Shown in pieces: positions 44,914 through 53,692 of a stretch of 64,000 bases of DNA. The notes below the pieces were generated by a model. It did no database searches. It saw only the letters and a list, made by a program, of their open reading frames with translations, and was not told where the DNA came from. The translations under genes and the position numbers were made by a program. This DNA comes from Stappia sp. TSB10P1A. Lineage in GTDB: Bacteria > Pseudomonadota > Alphaproteobacteria > Rhizobiales > Stappiaceae. The stretch lies in NCBI RefSeq assembly GCF_900185725.1, contig NZ_FYAU01000025.1, positions 92,556-156,555 on the forward strand, read 5' to 3'. Each line of letters opens with the position of its first letter. Within the stretch, counting starts at the first letter, position 1.

Positions 44914-46377
44914 GTGTATCTGGGAATCGACATCGGCACGTCCGGGGTCAAGGCGGTACTCATGGACGAGGCGGACGCGATCCTTGCCTCCGCGTCCAGC
45001 TCTCTGACCGTCTCGCGGCCACATCCCGGCTGGTCGGAGCAGGACCCGCATGCCTGGTGGGATGCGGTGGTCGCAGCGCTCGACGAACTCGCCCGCAGCC
45101 ATCCGTCCGAAATGGCGGCCGTTACCGGCCTCGGCCTGTCCGGTCAGATGCATGGCGCGACCCTGCTGGATGCCGCGCACCAGGTGCTGCGTCCGGCGAT
45201 CCTGTGGAACGACGGGCGCTCGGAAGCCGAGTGCGGGGCGCTGGACGCGCGGGCCGATTTTCGCGGCATCGGCGGCAATCTTGTCATGCCCGGCTTCACC
45301 GCGCCGAAGCTCGAATGGGTCGCGCGCCACGAACCCGACATCTTTGCGAAAACCGCCTTGGTGCTGCTGCCGAAGGACTATGTCCGGCTGCGCCTGACCG
45401 GGGCGGCCGTCTCCGACATGTCGGACGCCGCCGGCACCCTCTGGCTTGATGTCGCCCGCCGGGACTGGTCGGACGAGTTGCTTGCCGCAACCGGCCTTTC
45501 GCGCGCCAACATGCCGACCCTCGCCGAGGGCACCGATGCGACCGGCACTATCCTGTCGGAACTGGCCGCGCGCTGGGGTTTTGCCCGGCCACCGGTGGTG
45601 GCGGGCGGGGCCGGTGACAATGCCGCCAGTGCCTGCGGCATCGGCGCCGTGCGTCCGGGCGAGGCCTTTCTGTCGCTCGGCACGTCCGGCGTTCTGTTCG
45701 TTGCGACCGACCGCTTCCGGCCCAACACCGCCGGCGCGGTTCATGCCTTCTGCCATGCGCTGCCGGACACCTGGCACCAGATGGGGGTGATCCTGTCGGC
45801 GACCGACAGCCTCAACTGGCTGGCACGGATTTCGGGCCGCGATGTCGCGACGCTCGAGCGCGAGGCAGCCACCCGCCGGCAACAGCCTCGGGACGGGCAG
45901 CCGGTGCTGTTCCTGCCCTATCTGTCCGGCGAGCGCACACCGCACAACGACGCCTCGGCGCGCGGCAGCTTCGTCGGCCTGTCGCAGGCGCACGACCGGG
46001 CCGATCTCGCGCTCGCCGTGCTGGAAGGCGTTGCCTATGCCTTTCGCGACTGTCTTGACGTGCTGTCGGCGGCCGGGACCTGCGTCGAGCGGGCCACCGC
46101 CATCGGTGGCGGCGCCCGTTCGCGCGACTGGCTGGAGATCCTGGCGAGTGTGCTGGGCATCGAAATCGACGTGCCCGGCAACGGCGATTTCGGCGCGGCC
46201 TTTGGCGCGGCGCGGCTCGGCCGGGCGGCGGCCACCGGCGCTTGCGGTGCGGATCGCTTCGCCCCGCCGCCGACAGCCTTTTCCATCGGCCCAGACGGGG
46301 CCTTGCGTTCCTTCCACGAAGAGGGGCTCGCCCGCTACCGGGCCCTCTATCCGGCACTGAGAGAGGTTCTGCGATGA
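44914..46377 (+). CDS. xylB: Xylulokinase
   Basis: XylB phosphorylates D-xylulose to xylulose-5-phosphate, the second step of xylose use. The 487-residue FGGY-family kinase starts at GTG 44914 after a GGGAGGA at 44904-44910. It has [35 protein letters not shown], the second ATP domain [28 protein letters not shown], and the late [18 protein letters not shown]. It forms an operon with xylA, whose ATG overlaps its stop (ATGA). No xylose transporter or regulator is adjacent. Confidence 0.96.
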   Translation: MYLGIDIGTSGVKAVLMDEADAILASASSSLTVSRPHPGWSEQDPHAWWDAVVAALDELARSHPSEMAAVTGLGLSGQMHGATLLDAAHQVLRPAILWNDGRSEAECGALDARADFRGIGGNLVMPGFTAPKLEWVARHEPDIFAKTALVLLPKDYVRLRLTGAAVSDMSDAAGTLWLDVARRDWSDELLAATGLSRANMPTLAEGTDATGTILSELAARWGFARPPVVAGGAGDNAASACGIGAVRPGEAFLSLGTSGVLFVATDRFRPNTAGAVHAFCHALPDTWHQMGVILSATDSLNWLARISGRDVATLEREAATRRQQPRDGQPVLFLPYLSGERTPHNDASARGSFVGLSQAHDRADLALAVLEGVAYAFRDCLDVLSAAGTCVERATAIGGGARSRDWLEILASVLGIEIDVPGNGDFGAAFGAARLGRAAATGACGADRFAPPPTAFSIGPDGALRSFHEEGLARYRALYPALREVLR

Positions 46378-47681
46378 CTGCGTTTTTCGACGGCATTCCC
46401 GCCATCCGCTACGAAGGGCCGGAGAGCGAAAATCCCTTTGCTTATCGTTGGTACGACGCCGACAGGCTCGTGCTCGGCAAGCGGATGGAGGAACATCTGC
46501 GTTTTGCCGTCGCCTATTGGCACAGCTTCTGCTGGCCGGGCGGCGACCCGTTCGGCGGCCAGACCTTCGAACGGCCGTGGTTCGGCGAGACGATGGAGAT
46601 GGCGCGCCTGAAGGCCGACGTCGCCTTCGAGATGTTCGACCTGCTTGGCGTGCCGTTCTTCTGCTTCCATGACCGGGACGCGGTGCCGGAGGGCGCGACG
46701 CTCGCCGAGAGCAACCGCAACCTGCAGGAGATCGCCGAGGTCTTCGCCCGCAAGATGGAGAGCTCGAAGACGCGCCTCCTGTGGGGCACGGCCAACCTCT
46801 TCTCGCATCGTCGCTACATGGCGGGCGCGGCGACCAATCCGGACCCGGACGTCTTCGCTTACGCAGCCGGCCAGGTGAAGGCCTGCATGGACGTGACGCA
46901 CCAGCTCGGCGGCCAGAACTACGTGCTGTGGGGCGGGCGTGAGGGCTACGAGACGCTGCTCAACACGGATCTCAGGCACGAACTCGATCAGATGGGCCGC
47001 TTCCTGTCGATGGTCGTCGACTACAAGCACAAGATCGGCTTTCCAGGCGCGATCCTGATCGAGCCGAAGCCGCAGGAGCCGACCAAGCACCAGTACGATT
47101 TCGACGTCGCCACCGTCTACGGCTTCCTCAAGGCCTATGGCCTCGAAAACGAGGTGAAGGTGAACATCGAGGTCGGCCATGCGGTGCTCGCCGGCCATTC
47201 CTTCGAGCATGAGGTGGCGCTCGCCTCCGCACTCGGGATCTTCGGGTCCATCGACATGAACCGCAACGACTACCAGTCCGGCTGGGACACCGACCAGTTC
47301 CCGATGAACGTGCCGGAAGTGGCGCTGGCGCTCTACTACATCCTCAAGGCGGGCGGCTTCACCACCGGCGGCCTCAACTTCGATGCCAAGCTCCGCCGCC
47401 AGTCGCTGGATGCGGCCGACCTGATCCATGGCCATATCGGCGGCATGGACACCTGCGCCCGCGGGCTTCTCGCCGCCGCCGAGCTCATGGAAAAGGGCGA
47501 CCTGTCGGACGCGGTGGCCAAGCGCTATGCCGGATGGCAGGCGCCGGAGGCGACCGCCATGCTGAAGGGCGAGCGCACGCTGGAGGAGATCGCCGCGCGC
47601 GTCGAGCGCGAGGGGATCGATCCGCGCCCGGTCTCGGGCCGCCAGGAATATCTGGAGAACCTGGTCAACCGCCGCCTCTGA
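46374..47681 (+). CDS. xylA: Xylose isomerase
   Basis: XylA converts D-xylose to D-xylulose. The start at 46374 overlaps the xylB stop; the frame extends upstream only as a shadow of xylB. The 435-residue protein has the class II signature sequences: [16 protein letters not shown], the catalytic His in [42 protein letters not shown], and the metal-ligand text [20 protein letters not shown]. Metal ligands and length are intact, so it should be active. A strong terminator follows. Confidence 0.97.
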   Translation: MTAFFDGIPAIRYEGPESENPFAYRWYDADRLVLGKRMEEHLRFAVAYWHSFCWPGGDPFGGQTFERPWFGETMEMARLKADVAFEMFDLLGVPFFCFHDRDAVPEGATLAESNRNLQEIAEVFARKMESSKTRLLWGTANLFSHRRYMAGAATNPDPDVFAYAAGQVKACMDVTHQLGGQNYVLWGGREGYETLLNTDLRHELDQMGRFLSMVVDYKHKIGFPGAILIEPKPQEPTKHQYDFDVATVYGFLKAYGLENEVKVNIEVGHAVLAGHSFEHEVALASALGIFGSIDMNRNDYQSGWDTDQFPMNVPEVALALYYILKAGGFTTGGLNFDAKLRRQSLDAADLIHGHIGGMDTCARGLLAAAELMEKGDLSDAVAKRYAGWQAPEATAMLKGERTLEEIAARVEREGIDPRPVSGRQEYLENLVNRRL

Positions 47682-47711
47682 GCTTGGCTCCAACGCCTTC
47701 TGCACAAACGA

Positions 47712-47741
47712 AAACCGCCGAAGCTTGCGCTTCGGCGGTTT
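47712..47741. terminator. Hairpin terminator after xylA, shared with a convergent gene
   Basis: Positions 47712-47724 pair with 47729-47741 over 13 bp around a TTGC loop, starting AAA and ending TTT. It lies about 30 nt after the xylA stop and 47 nt past the stop of the convergent minus-strand gene. The T run is short but continues as TTTGTCGTTT. Confidence 0.8.
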
Positions 47742-47787
47742 GTCGTTTCAGGTGACGATGCGGTCGAAAGCCGGCGGGGAGGCGTGC

Positions 47788-48003
47788 TCAGCGACCGTTC
47801 AGTCCGAGGCGGGCAGCGTTCGAGGCACCGGGCTCGCCGGCGCGGAACGACTGGAAACGGGCCTGCTTCGCCGCGTCGCCCGACATGCCGAGATCGGCAA
47901 GGGTGCGCGGGTCGGTATCGGCGACCGACAGCGCATGGACGCGCGTCGTGGCGCCGAAGGCCGTGCCGAGAAGCTTGGTCAGATAGGACATGGCGCTCTC
48001 CAT
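47788..48003 (-). CDS. Small DUF1127-like protein
   Basis: This short protein has 71 residues from ATG 48003 (MESAMSYLTKLL), or 67 from ATG 47991. The frame is open to 48060. The segment TDPRTLADLGMSGDAAKQ resembles the DUF1127 pattern (RxLxDIG). Small alphaproteobacterial proteins of this kind have been linked to RNA metabolism and growth regulation. There is no membrane segment. It is divergent from the LysR gene with about 161 nt between starts and may be its target. The assignment is tentative. Confidence 0.55.
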   Translation of the reverse strand: MESAMSYLTKLLGTAFGATTRVHALSVADTDPRTLADLGMSGDAAKQARFQSFRAGEPGASNAARLGLNGR

Positions 48004-48125
48004 GCGCTCAAGGTGCGATGCCGTGGCGGCCGGGCAGTTCGCACGCGGGCGAACTGTCATACCGCTCTGACCGGGGATATGGTGGCATTCGCGCTATCAG
48101 GCAAACCAAAAGGACTCATGTATAT

Positions 48126-48142
48126 GATCAATTTCATTGATC
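48126..48142. promoter_or_regulatory. Palindrome between DUF1127-like gene and lysR gene, candidate LysR box
   Basis: GATCAA (48126-48131) and TTGATC (48137-48142) are perfect inverted arms with a 5-nt spacer. They lie 23 nt before the LysR-family start, in the shared intergenic region. The shape fits a LysR-type operator (a T-N11-A core), probably used for autoregulation or for the divergent gene. Confidence 0.5.
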
Positions 48143-48164
48143 TGAACGACAGGGAGGCCACACC

Positions 48165-49061
48165 ATGGATCTGGTGCCGGGAAAAGGCACGCCGCTGATC
48201 GAGACGGACCTCTATCGGACCTTCCTTGTCATCGCCGAAACCGGAAGCTTTTCAAAGGCTTCCGAGGTGATCGGGCGCACGCCGTCGGCCGTCTCCATGC
48301 AGGTGAAGAAGCTGGAGACGCTGCTCGGCACTGCGGTTTTCGCAAGGGAGGGACGCAGTGTCCGCATGACTGCGGAGGGCGAGGCGCTGCTCGGGTATGC
48401 GCGGCGCATCCTGCTGCTCAACGAGGAGGCGGTGGCGATGTTCCGCTCGCCCTCCATCGAGGGCGAGGTGCGCTTCGGCGCGCCTTCCGATTTCGGCACG
48501 CGATTCCTGCCCAATATCCTGACGCGCTTCGCGCGCTCGCATCCGGCGGTCAATGTCGACGTGCATCTCGACGGCAGTCCGCCGCTGCTGCAAAAGCTGA
48601 AGGAGGGCCAACTCGACCTGATCCTCTACACGGCCCGGCCCGACAGCGATCTCGCCCGCGGCGGGGAGATCGTCTACACCGAGCCGCTCGCCTGGGCCGG
48701 GCTGGAAGGGGGCGTTGCCTATAGCCGCAACCCGCTGCCGCTGGCGCTGTCGGTGTCCGGCTGCCCCTGGCGCAAGGCCGCGCGCATCGCCCTCGACAAG
48801 GCCGAGCACCCCTACCGGATCGCCTATCAGAGCTTTCACAGTGCGGGCCAGGAGGCGGCTCTTCTGGCGGATCTCGCCATTGCCCCATTTCCGACCAGCG
48901 TCATCACGCCGCCGCTGCAGAAGCTCGACGCGCGCCACGGCCTGCCGGAAATCGGCGACTACCACCTGATCCTCAAGGAGGCGGGCAATGCCGGCAAGGC
49001 GAGCGACGCCTTCGCCAGCCATGTGATCGCCTGCTTCCGGGAGATGAATCCCGGAAGCTGA
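48165..49061 (+). CDS. LysR-family transcriptional regulator
   Basis: This 298-residue regulator has the LysR winged HTH at about 15-75 (FLVIAETGSFSKASEVIGRTPSAVSMQVKKLE in parts). A linker helix with ARRILLLNEEAVAMF follows, and then a substrate-binding domain from about 95 (GEVRFGAPSDFGTRFLPNIL). AGGGAGG precedes the ATG at a good distance. Its inducer is unknown. It ends 12 nt before the stop of the convergent GcvT-family gene. A palindrome lies just upstream. It could control the divergent small gene or the nearby methylated-amine-like genes. Confidence 0.93.
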   Translation: MDLVPGKGTPLIETDLYRTFLVIAETGSFSKASEVIGRTPSAVSMQVKKLETLLGTAVFAREGRSVRMTAEGEALLGYARRILLLNEEAVAMFRSPSIEGEVRFGAPSDFGTRFLPNILTRFARSHPAVNVDVHLDGSPPLLQKLKEGQLDLILYTARPDSDLARGGEIVYTEPLAWAGLEGGVAYSRNPLPLALSVSGCPWRKAARIALDKAEHPYRIAYQSFHSAGQEAALLADLAIAPFPTSVITPPLQKLDARHGLPEIGDYHLILKEAGNAGKASDAFASHVIACFREMNPGS

Positions 49062-49073
49062 GCGCCGCGCCGG

Positions 49074-51509
49074 CTACATGCGCATCCGCTCGGCGCGCGG
49101 GTCGAACAGCGGCTGCGTGATGATGCGGGCCTTGACCCGCTCGCCGATGATCTCGATCTCGAAGGCGCCGTCCGGGCCGAGCGCCGCCAGGTCCTTCGGC
49201 AGGTAGCCTTGCGCCAGCGAGGCGTCGACGAAATGGCCGTAGCCGCCGGAGGTGATCCAGCCGACGACCTTTCCGTCATGCCAGATCGGTTCGTCGCCGA
49301 TCACGTCGGCATCGCCCGCCTCGACGACGAAGCTCACCCGGCGCAGCGTGCCGCCGCTCTCCTTCTCCCGAATGGCGGCCTCGCGGCCGATGAACTCGCC
49401 CTTGTTCAGCGCGACGAAGCGGCCGAGATCGGCCTCATAGGGCCCGTAGATCGGGCGGAACTCGCGGAACCAGGTGCCGAAGTTCTTTTCCAGCCGCAGG
49501 CAGAGCAGGGCGCGCATGCCGAAGTCGCGCAGGCCGAGATCGGCACCCGCTTCCTTCAGCGCGTCATAGACCCGGCGCTCGTAATGCGGCGCCATCCAGA
49601 TCTCGTAGCCGAGGTCGCCGGTATAGCTGATGCGGCTGACATGGCAGGGGGCCGAGGCGACGTCCATCGCCCGGCTGGCCATGAAGGGGAAGGCGTCGTT
49701 CGACACGTCGTCGCCGGTGACCCGCGCCAGCAGGTCGCGCGCCTTGGGCCCGGCGATCGACAGGCCGACCCAGCCGAGATTGATCGGCGTCACCCGCACC
49801 GAGCCATCCTGCGGCAGATGCCGCTCGAACCAGCGCATGTGGTAGATCTCGGCTTGGGATGAGCCCCACATCAGGAAGCGGTCGTCGGCGATGCGGGCGA
49901 TGGTGAAGTCGCCGATCAGCTTGCCGGTCTCGTTCAGCATCGGCGTCAGCACCATGCGGCCGAGTGCCGGCATGCGGTTGGTCATCATCCGGTCGAGGAA
50001 GGCCTCGGCACCGCTGCCTGCGATCTCGTACTTGGCGAAATTGGCGATCTCGGTGATGCCGACGCCGCTCCGCACCGCCTGGCACTCGGCCTTGACGTGC
50101 TCGAAGTCGTTGGACCGGCGGAAGGAAACGATGTCGCGCGCCTCCGTGCCTTCGGGCGCGAACCAGAGCGGCGTTTCCAGCGCCCAACTGTCGCCCATCA
50201 CCGCGCCTTGCGCGCGCATGCGGTCGTAGAGCGGCGTTGTCTGGTGCGGACGGGCGGCGGGCAGTTCCTCGTTGGGATAGCGGATGCGGAAGCGGCGGGA
50301 ATAGTTCTCGCGCACCTTGGCATTGGTATAGGCAAGGGTCGCCCAGGGACCGAAGCGGGCAACGTCCATGCCCCAGATGTCGAAGCCGGGGTCGCCGTCG
50401 ACCATCCAGTTGGAGAGAGCAAGGCCGACGCCGCCACCCTGGCTGAAGCCGGCCATCACCGCGCAGGCGCACCAGAAATTGGTGAGGCCGCGCACCGGGC
50501 CGACCAGCGGATTGCCGTCGGGGGAGAAGGTGAAGGGGCCGTTGACGAACTGCTTGATGCCGGTGTGCTTGAGCGCGGGGAAGTGCTCGAAACCGATCTC
50601 CAGCGAGGGGGCAATGCGCTCCAGGTTCGGCGCCAGCAGTTCCTGGCCGAAGTCCCAGGGCGTCTGGCGCGGGCTCCAGGGCGTTGCCGCGCGCTCATAG
50701 GTGCCGAGCAGCATGCCGGCGCGCTCCTGGCGGGTATAGATCTCGCCGGAGAAGTCGATGGCATGAACCATCTCCTTGCCGGTCGAGGCGACGATCTCGG
50801 CGATCTCCGGCATGTCTTCGGTCAGCAGATAGTGGTGCTCCATGGCAAGGACCGGGAGTTCCAGCCCGACCATGCGGCCGACCTCGCGCGCCCACAGGCC
50901 GCCGGCATTGACCACATGTTCGGCCTCCACCGTGCCCTGTTCGGTGACGACCAGCCAGGTGCCGTCCGGCTTCTGGGCGAGCTCCACCACGCGGTTGCGC
51001 AGGGAGATCTCGGCGCCGGCCTTGCGCGCCGCCTTGGCATAGGCATGGGTGGTGCCGGAGGGGTCGAGATGGCCCTCGATCGGGTCCCACATGGCGCCGA
51101 CGAAATGCCGCTCGTCGATCAGCGGCAGGACTTCCTTGGCCTCTTTCGCCGAGATGATCTCCGTTTCCATGCCGAGATAGCGGCCGCGGGCATGGGCCAT
51201 CTTCAGCCAGTCGAGCCGCTCGCGCGTGTCGGCGAGCTGCAGGCCGCCGGTCAGGTGCAACCCGCAGGACTGGCCGGAAATCTCCTCGATCTCCTTGTAG
51301 AGCGAGACGGTGTAGGCCTGCAGCTTGGCGACGTTCGGGTCGCCGTTCAGCGTGTGGAAGCCGCCGGCCGCGTGCCAGGTCGAGCCGGAGGTGAGCTCCG
51401 AGCGCTCGATCAGCAACACGTCGGTCCAGCCCCTCCGGGTCAGGTGATAAAGGACGCTGCAGCCGACGACGCCGCCGCCGATCACCACCACGCGAGCCTG
51501 GGATTTCAT
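49074..51509 (-). CDS. FAD-dependent oxidoreductase with GcvT domain (dimethylglycine/sarcosine dehydrogenase-like)
   Basis: This 811-residue protein starts at ATG 51509; the frame is open further upstream, but that part is antisense or out-of-frame relative to the mttB-like gene. The N-terminal half is a DAO-type FAD domain (VVVIGGGVVGCSVLYHLTRRG in parts, SGSTWHAAGGFHTLNGDPN). The C-terminal half is a GcvT-like folate-binding region (LGWVGLSIAGPKARDLL, RISYTGDLGYEIWMAPH, GKVVGWITSGGYGHFVDASLAQGYL in pieces). Relatives oxidise N-methyl groups of dimethylglycine or sarcosine and pass formaldehyde to tetrahydrofolate. The substrate is unknown. It is downstream of the mttB-like gene on the same strand with 62 nt between, probably one operon. 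Confidence 0.92.
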   Translation of the reverse strand: MKSQARVVVIGGGVVGCSVLYHLTRRGWTDVLLIERSELTSGSTWHAAGGFHTLNGDPNVAKLQAYTVSLYKEIEEISGQSCGLHLTGGLQLADTRERLDWLKMAHARGRYLGMETEIISAKEAKEVLPLIDERHFVGAMWDPIEGHLDPSGTTHAYAKAARKAGAEISLRNRVVELAQKPDGTWLVVTEQGTVEAEHVVNAGGLWAREVGRMVGLELPVLAMEHHYLLTEDMPEIAEIVASTGKEMVHAIDFSGEIYTRQERAGMLLGTYERAATPWSPRQTPWDFGQELLAPNLERIAPSLEIGFEHFPALKHTGIKQFVNGPFTFSPDGNPLVGPVRGLTNFWCACAVMAGFSQGGGVGLALSNWMVDGDPGFDIWGMDVARFGPWATLAYTNAKVRENYSRRFRIRYPNEELPAARPHQTTPLYDRMRAQGAVMGDSWALETPLWFAPEGTEARDIVSFRRSNDFEHVKAECQAVRSGVGITEIANFAKYEIAGSGAEAFLDRMMTNRMPALGRMVLTPMLNETGKLIGDFTIARIADDRFLMWGSSQAEIYHMRWFERHLPQDGSVRVTPINLGWVGLSIAGPKARDLLARVTGDDVSNDAFPFMASRAMDVASAPCHVSRISYTGDLGYEIWMAPHYERRVYDALKEAGADLGLRDFGMRALLCLRLEKNFGTWFREFRPIYGPYEADLGRFVALNKGEFIGREAAIREKESGGTLRRVSFVVEAGDADVIGDEPIWHDGKVVGWITSGGYGHFVDASLAQGYLPKDLAALGPDGAFEIEIIGERVKARIITQPLFDPRAERMRM

Positions 51510-51571
51510 TCGTCTGGGTCCCCGTTGTCTGGAAGGGAGGGATGGGAGCACCGACGGCCGGCCGGCCGTCG

Positions 51572-53161
51572 TCAGAAGTCGGTGGGCGCGCCGCCTTCGG
51601 CCTTGCGCCGGGCGACGAATGCCGCCAGTTCCTCGGCAATCGCCGGATCGAGGGGCGGGGCCTCGTATTCGGCGAGCGCCTTCTTGTAGACCACCTGCGC
51701 CTTGTCGTAGGCGGTCGGCGAGCCCGCGTCGCGCCAGGTCTCGAAGTTCCGCCAGTCGGAGATGATAGGCGGATAGAACGCGGTCTTGTAGCGGGCTTGC
51801 GTGTGGGCGGTGCCGAAGAAGTGGCCGCCGGGCCCGACATCGCGGATCGCCTCGACGGCGAGCGCCTCCGGCGAGGTGTCGAGCGGTTGCAGGAAGGCGT
51901 CCATCATCTGCAAGAGGTCGATGTCGATGACGAATTTCTCGAAGCCGGCGGTCAGCCCGCCTTCCAGCCAGCCGGCGGCGTGCTTGACGTAGTTGGCGCC
52001 GCCCATCAAGGCGCCCCAGAGCGAGAACACCGTCTCCCAGGCTGCCTGGGCGTCGGGCGAGTTGGCCGCGCAGACGGCCGAGGAGCGGTAGGGCAGGTTG
52101 TAGCGGCGGGCGAGCTGGCCGCCGACAAGGGCCGCCTGCATGTATTCCGGCGTGCCGAAGGCGGGGGCACCCGACTTCATGTCGACATTGGAGGTGAAGC
52201 CGCCATAGACGACCGGGGCGCCGGGCCGCACGATCTGGGCGAAGGCGAGCCCGGCCAGCGCCTCGGCATTCTGCTGCACCAGGGCCCCGGCGACCGTGAC
52301 CGGCGCCATCGCCCCGGCAAGGGTGAAGGGGGTGAGCACGATCGGCTGCCCGCGCCGCGACATCTCGATGATGCCCTGGAGCATCGGGGTGTCGAGGCGC
52401 AGCGGCGAAGACGAGTTGATAATCGAGATAACACAAGGGGTTCTGTCAAATTCTTCATCCGTCATGCCAAGTGCGATCCGGGCGATCTCCATGCCGTCCA
52501 GATTGCGCTCGCGGCCGAGCGAATAGATGTGGAAGGCCTTGTCGGTCAGCGTCACGAAGTCGGAGACGCAGTCGAGATGGCGCACGGACGGGTGGATGTC
52601 GACCGGCTCGACCGGATAGCCGCCATTGAGATCGATGACGTTGAAAACCTGGCTGAGGCGGACGAAGTCGCGATAGTCCTGCTGGCTGCCGGGGCGCCGG
52701 CCGCGCTGCGCATCGGCGCAGTTGGGGGCGCTGGCGACGCCGCTCCAGATGACGCTGTCGGCGCCTACCTTTAGATTGCGCTCAGGGTTGCGCGCATGGA
52801 GGATAAATTCCGCCGGTGCGCTGGCGAGCGCCTCCAGAACCAGGCCGCGATCCAGCCTGATTCGGTCGGAAGAGGCCGAAACATCGGCGCCGGCGGCCTT
52901 CAGCAGCGCCTTGGCCTCGCTGTTGATAAAATCGATGCCGATATTTTCCAGCACATCCAGCGAGGCGGAATGGATCGCCTCAAGTTGATCGTCGGAGACC
53001 GCCTGGACGGGCGCGAAAGGGTTGCGGCGGGCACGGAACGGCTTCTGCTCGATCGCGTCGGAATGCCCCTGAACCTCCCGGCGGCCCCTGCGTCCGCGGC
53101 GGCGGCCGGCGGCTTCCTCGTCACCGGCGGCGATGTCCTCAGTTCCGTGCATCTGGGCCAT
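51572..53161 (-). CDS. MttB-family (trimethylamine methyltransferase-like) protein
   Basis: This 529-residue protein belongs to the MttB superfamily of methylamine and betaine methyltransferases, which transfer methyl groups to a corrinoid protein. Text such as NIGIDFINSEAKALLKAAGADV, ASAPNCADAQRGRRPGSQQDY, SIINSSSPLRLD, GGFTSNVDMKSGAPAFGTPE and AHTQARYKTAFYPPIISDWRNFETWRDAG (in parts) is typical. No in-frame amber codon interrupts it, so it is the non-pyrrolysine type, like glycine betaine methyltransferase. A basic N-terminal extension of about 45 residues (RRRGRRGRREV) is unusual. No corrinoid-binding protein is encoded nearby. It heads the operon with the GcvT-family oxidoreductase. Confidence 0.9.
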   Translation of the reverse strand: MAQMHGTEDIAAGDEEAAGRRRGRRGRREVQGHSDAIEQKPFRARRNPFAPVQAVSDDQLEAIHSASLDVLENIGIDFINSEAKALLKAAGADVSASSDRIRLDRGLVLEALASAPAEFILHARNPERNLKVGADSVIWSGVASAPNCADAQRGRRPGSQQDYRDFVRLSQVFNVIDLNGGYPVEPVDIHPSVRHLDCVSDFVTLTDKAFHIYSLGRERNLDGMEIARIALGMTDEEFDRTPCVISIINSSSPLRLDTPMLQGIIEMSRRGQPIVLTPFTLAGAMAPVTVAGALVQQNAEALAGLAFAQIVRPGAPVVYGGFTSNVDMKSGAPAFGTPEYMQAALVGGQLARRYNLPYRSSAVCAANSPDAQAAWETVFSLWGALMGGANYVKHAAGWLEGGLTAGFEKFVIDIDLLQMMDAFLQPLDTSPEALAVEAIRDVGPGGHFFGTAHTQARYKTAFYPPIISDWRNFETWRDAGSPTAYDKAQVVYKKALAEYEAPPLDPAIAEELAAFVARRKAEGGAPTDF

Positions 53162-53692
53162 GAGAACCGGGCTCCCTGTCGCGATCGCGAACGTCCAGTT
53201 TCGTATCCGTCTCAGTAAAATCCACCCGTCTCCGAAAACGGCAAGCAGTTTGCCTGTTGTTTCGGAAGCGTCTGCGTTTCAATACGCGCGATGTGACAGA
53301 AGCCTAGCGCCGTCAGCGAGGGAAAGGCGATATCGATTATGCGACGAGCTTTTGTCGGATACCGACACCAGCCGGCCGGACCTGAAAAAAAGGATTCGAA
53401 GGCTTTGCCAAGCTACCATGATTGCATGTTAGGTTGATCCTGCTCGATCCGTGCTGACCGCGTTGCCGGCCGGCACGGCACCAGAACACCACATCGGTTC
53501 GCACCTTCGCCGTGTCGAAGGCGTGGCCGGGCGGAGGGAGGATCGCAAGGTCAGGTCCTGAGGTCACCCGCGGCGACGAGTTGCGCGGGCAGCAAGGGTG
53601 GGGCCGGAAAGCAAGCCGCGCAGCGGGCACAAGACCCGCGACGCGCAGGCAAAACGGAAAATGCAACAACAGTCTCGAGGGGATACAGGGCA
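53162..53692. promoter_or_regulatory. 531-nt divergent intergenic region between mttB-like gene and ABC operon
   Basis: No gene is supported here; a 99-codon plus-strand ORF (53133-53432) has random-looking composition. The stretch must hold promoters for both divergent operons. It is less GC-rich than its surroundings between about 53200 and 53460. TTGCCA near 53405 followed by TTAGGT could be a weak promoter. No clear operator palindrome was found. Confidence 0.5.

Noticed and set aside
51572..53161. Pyrrolysine-containing trimethylamine methyltransferase
   Set aside because: The frame has no internal TAG, so it is the non-pyrrolysine MttB type.
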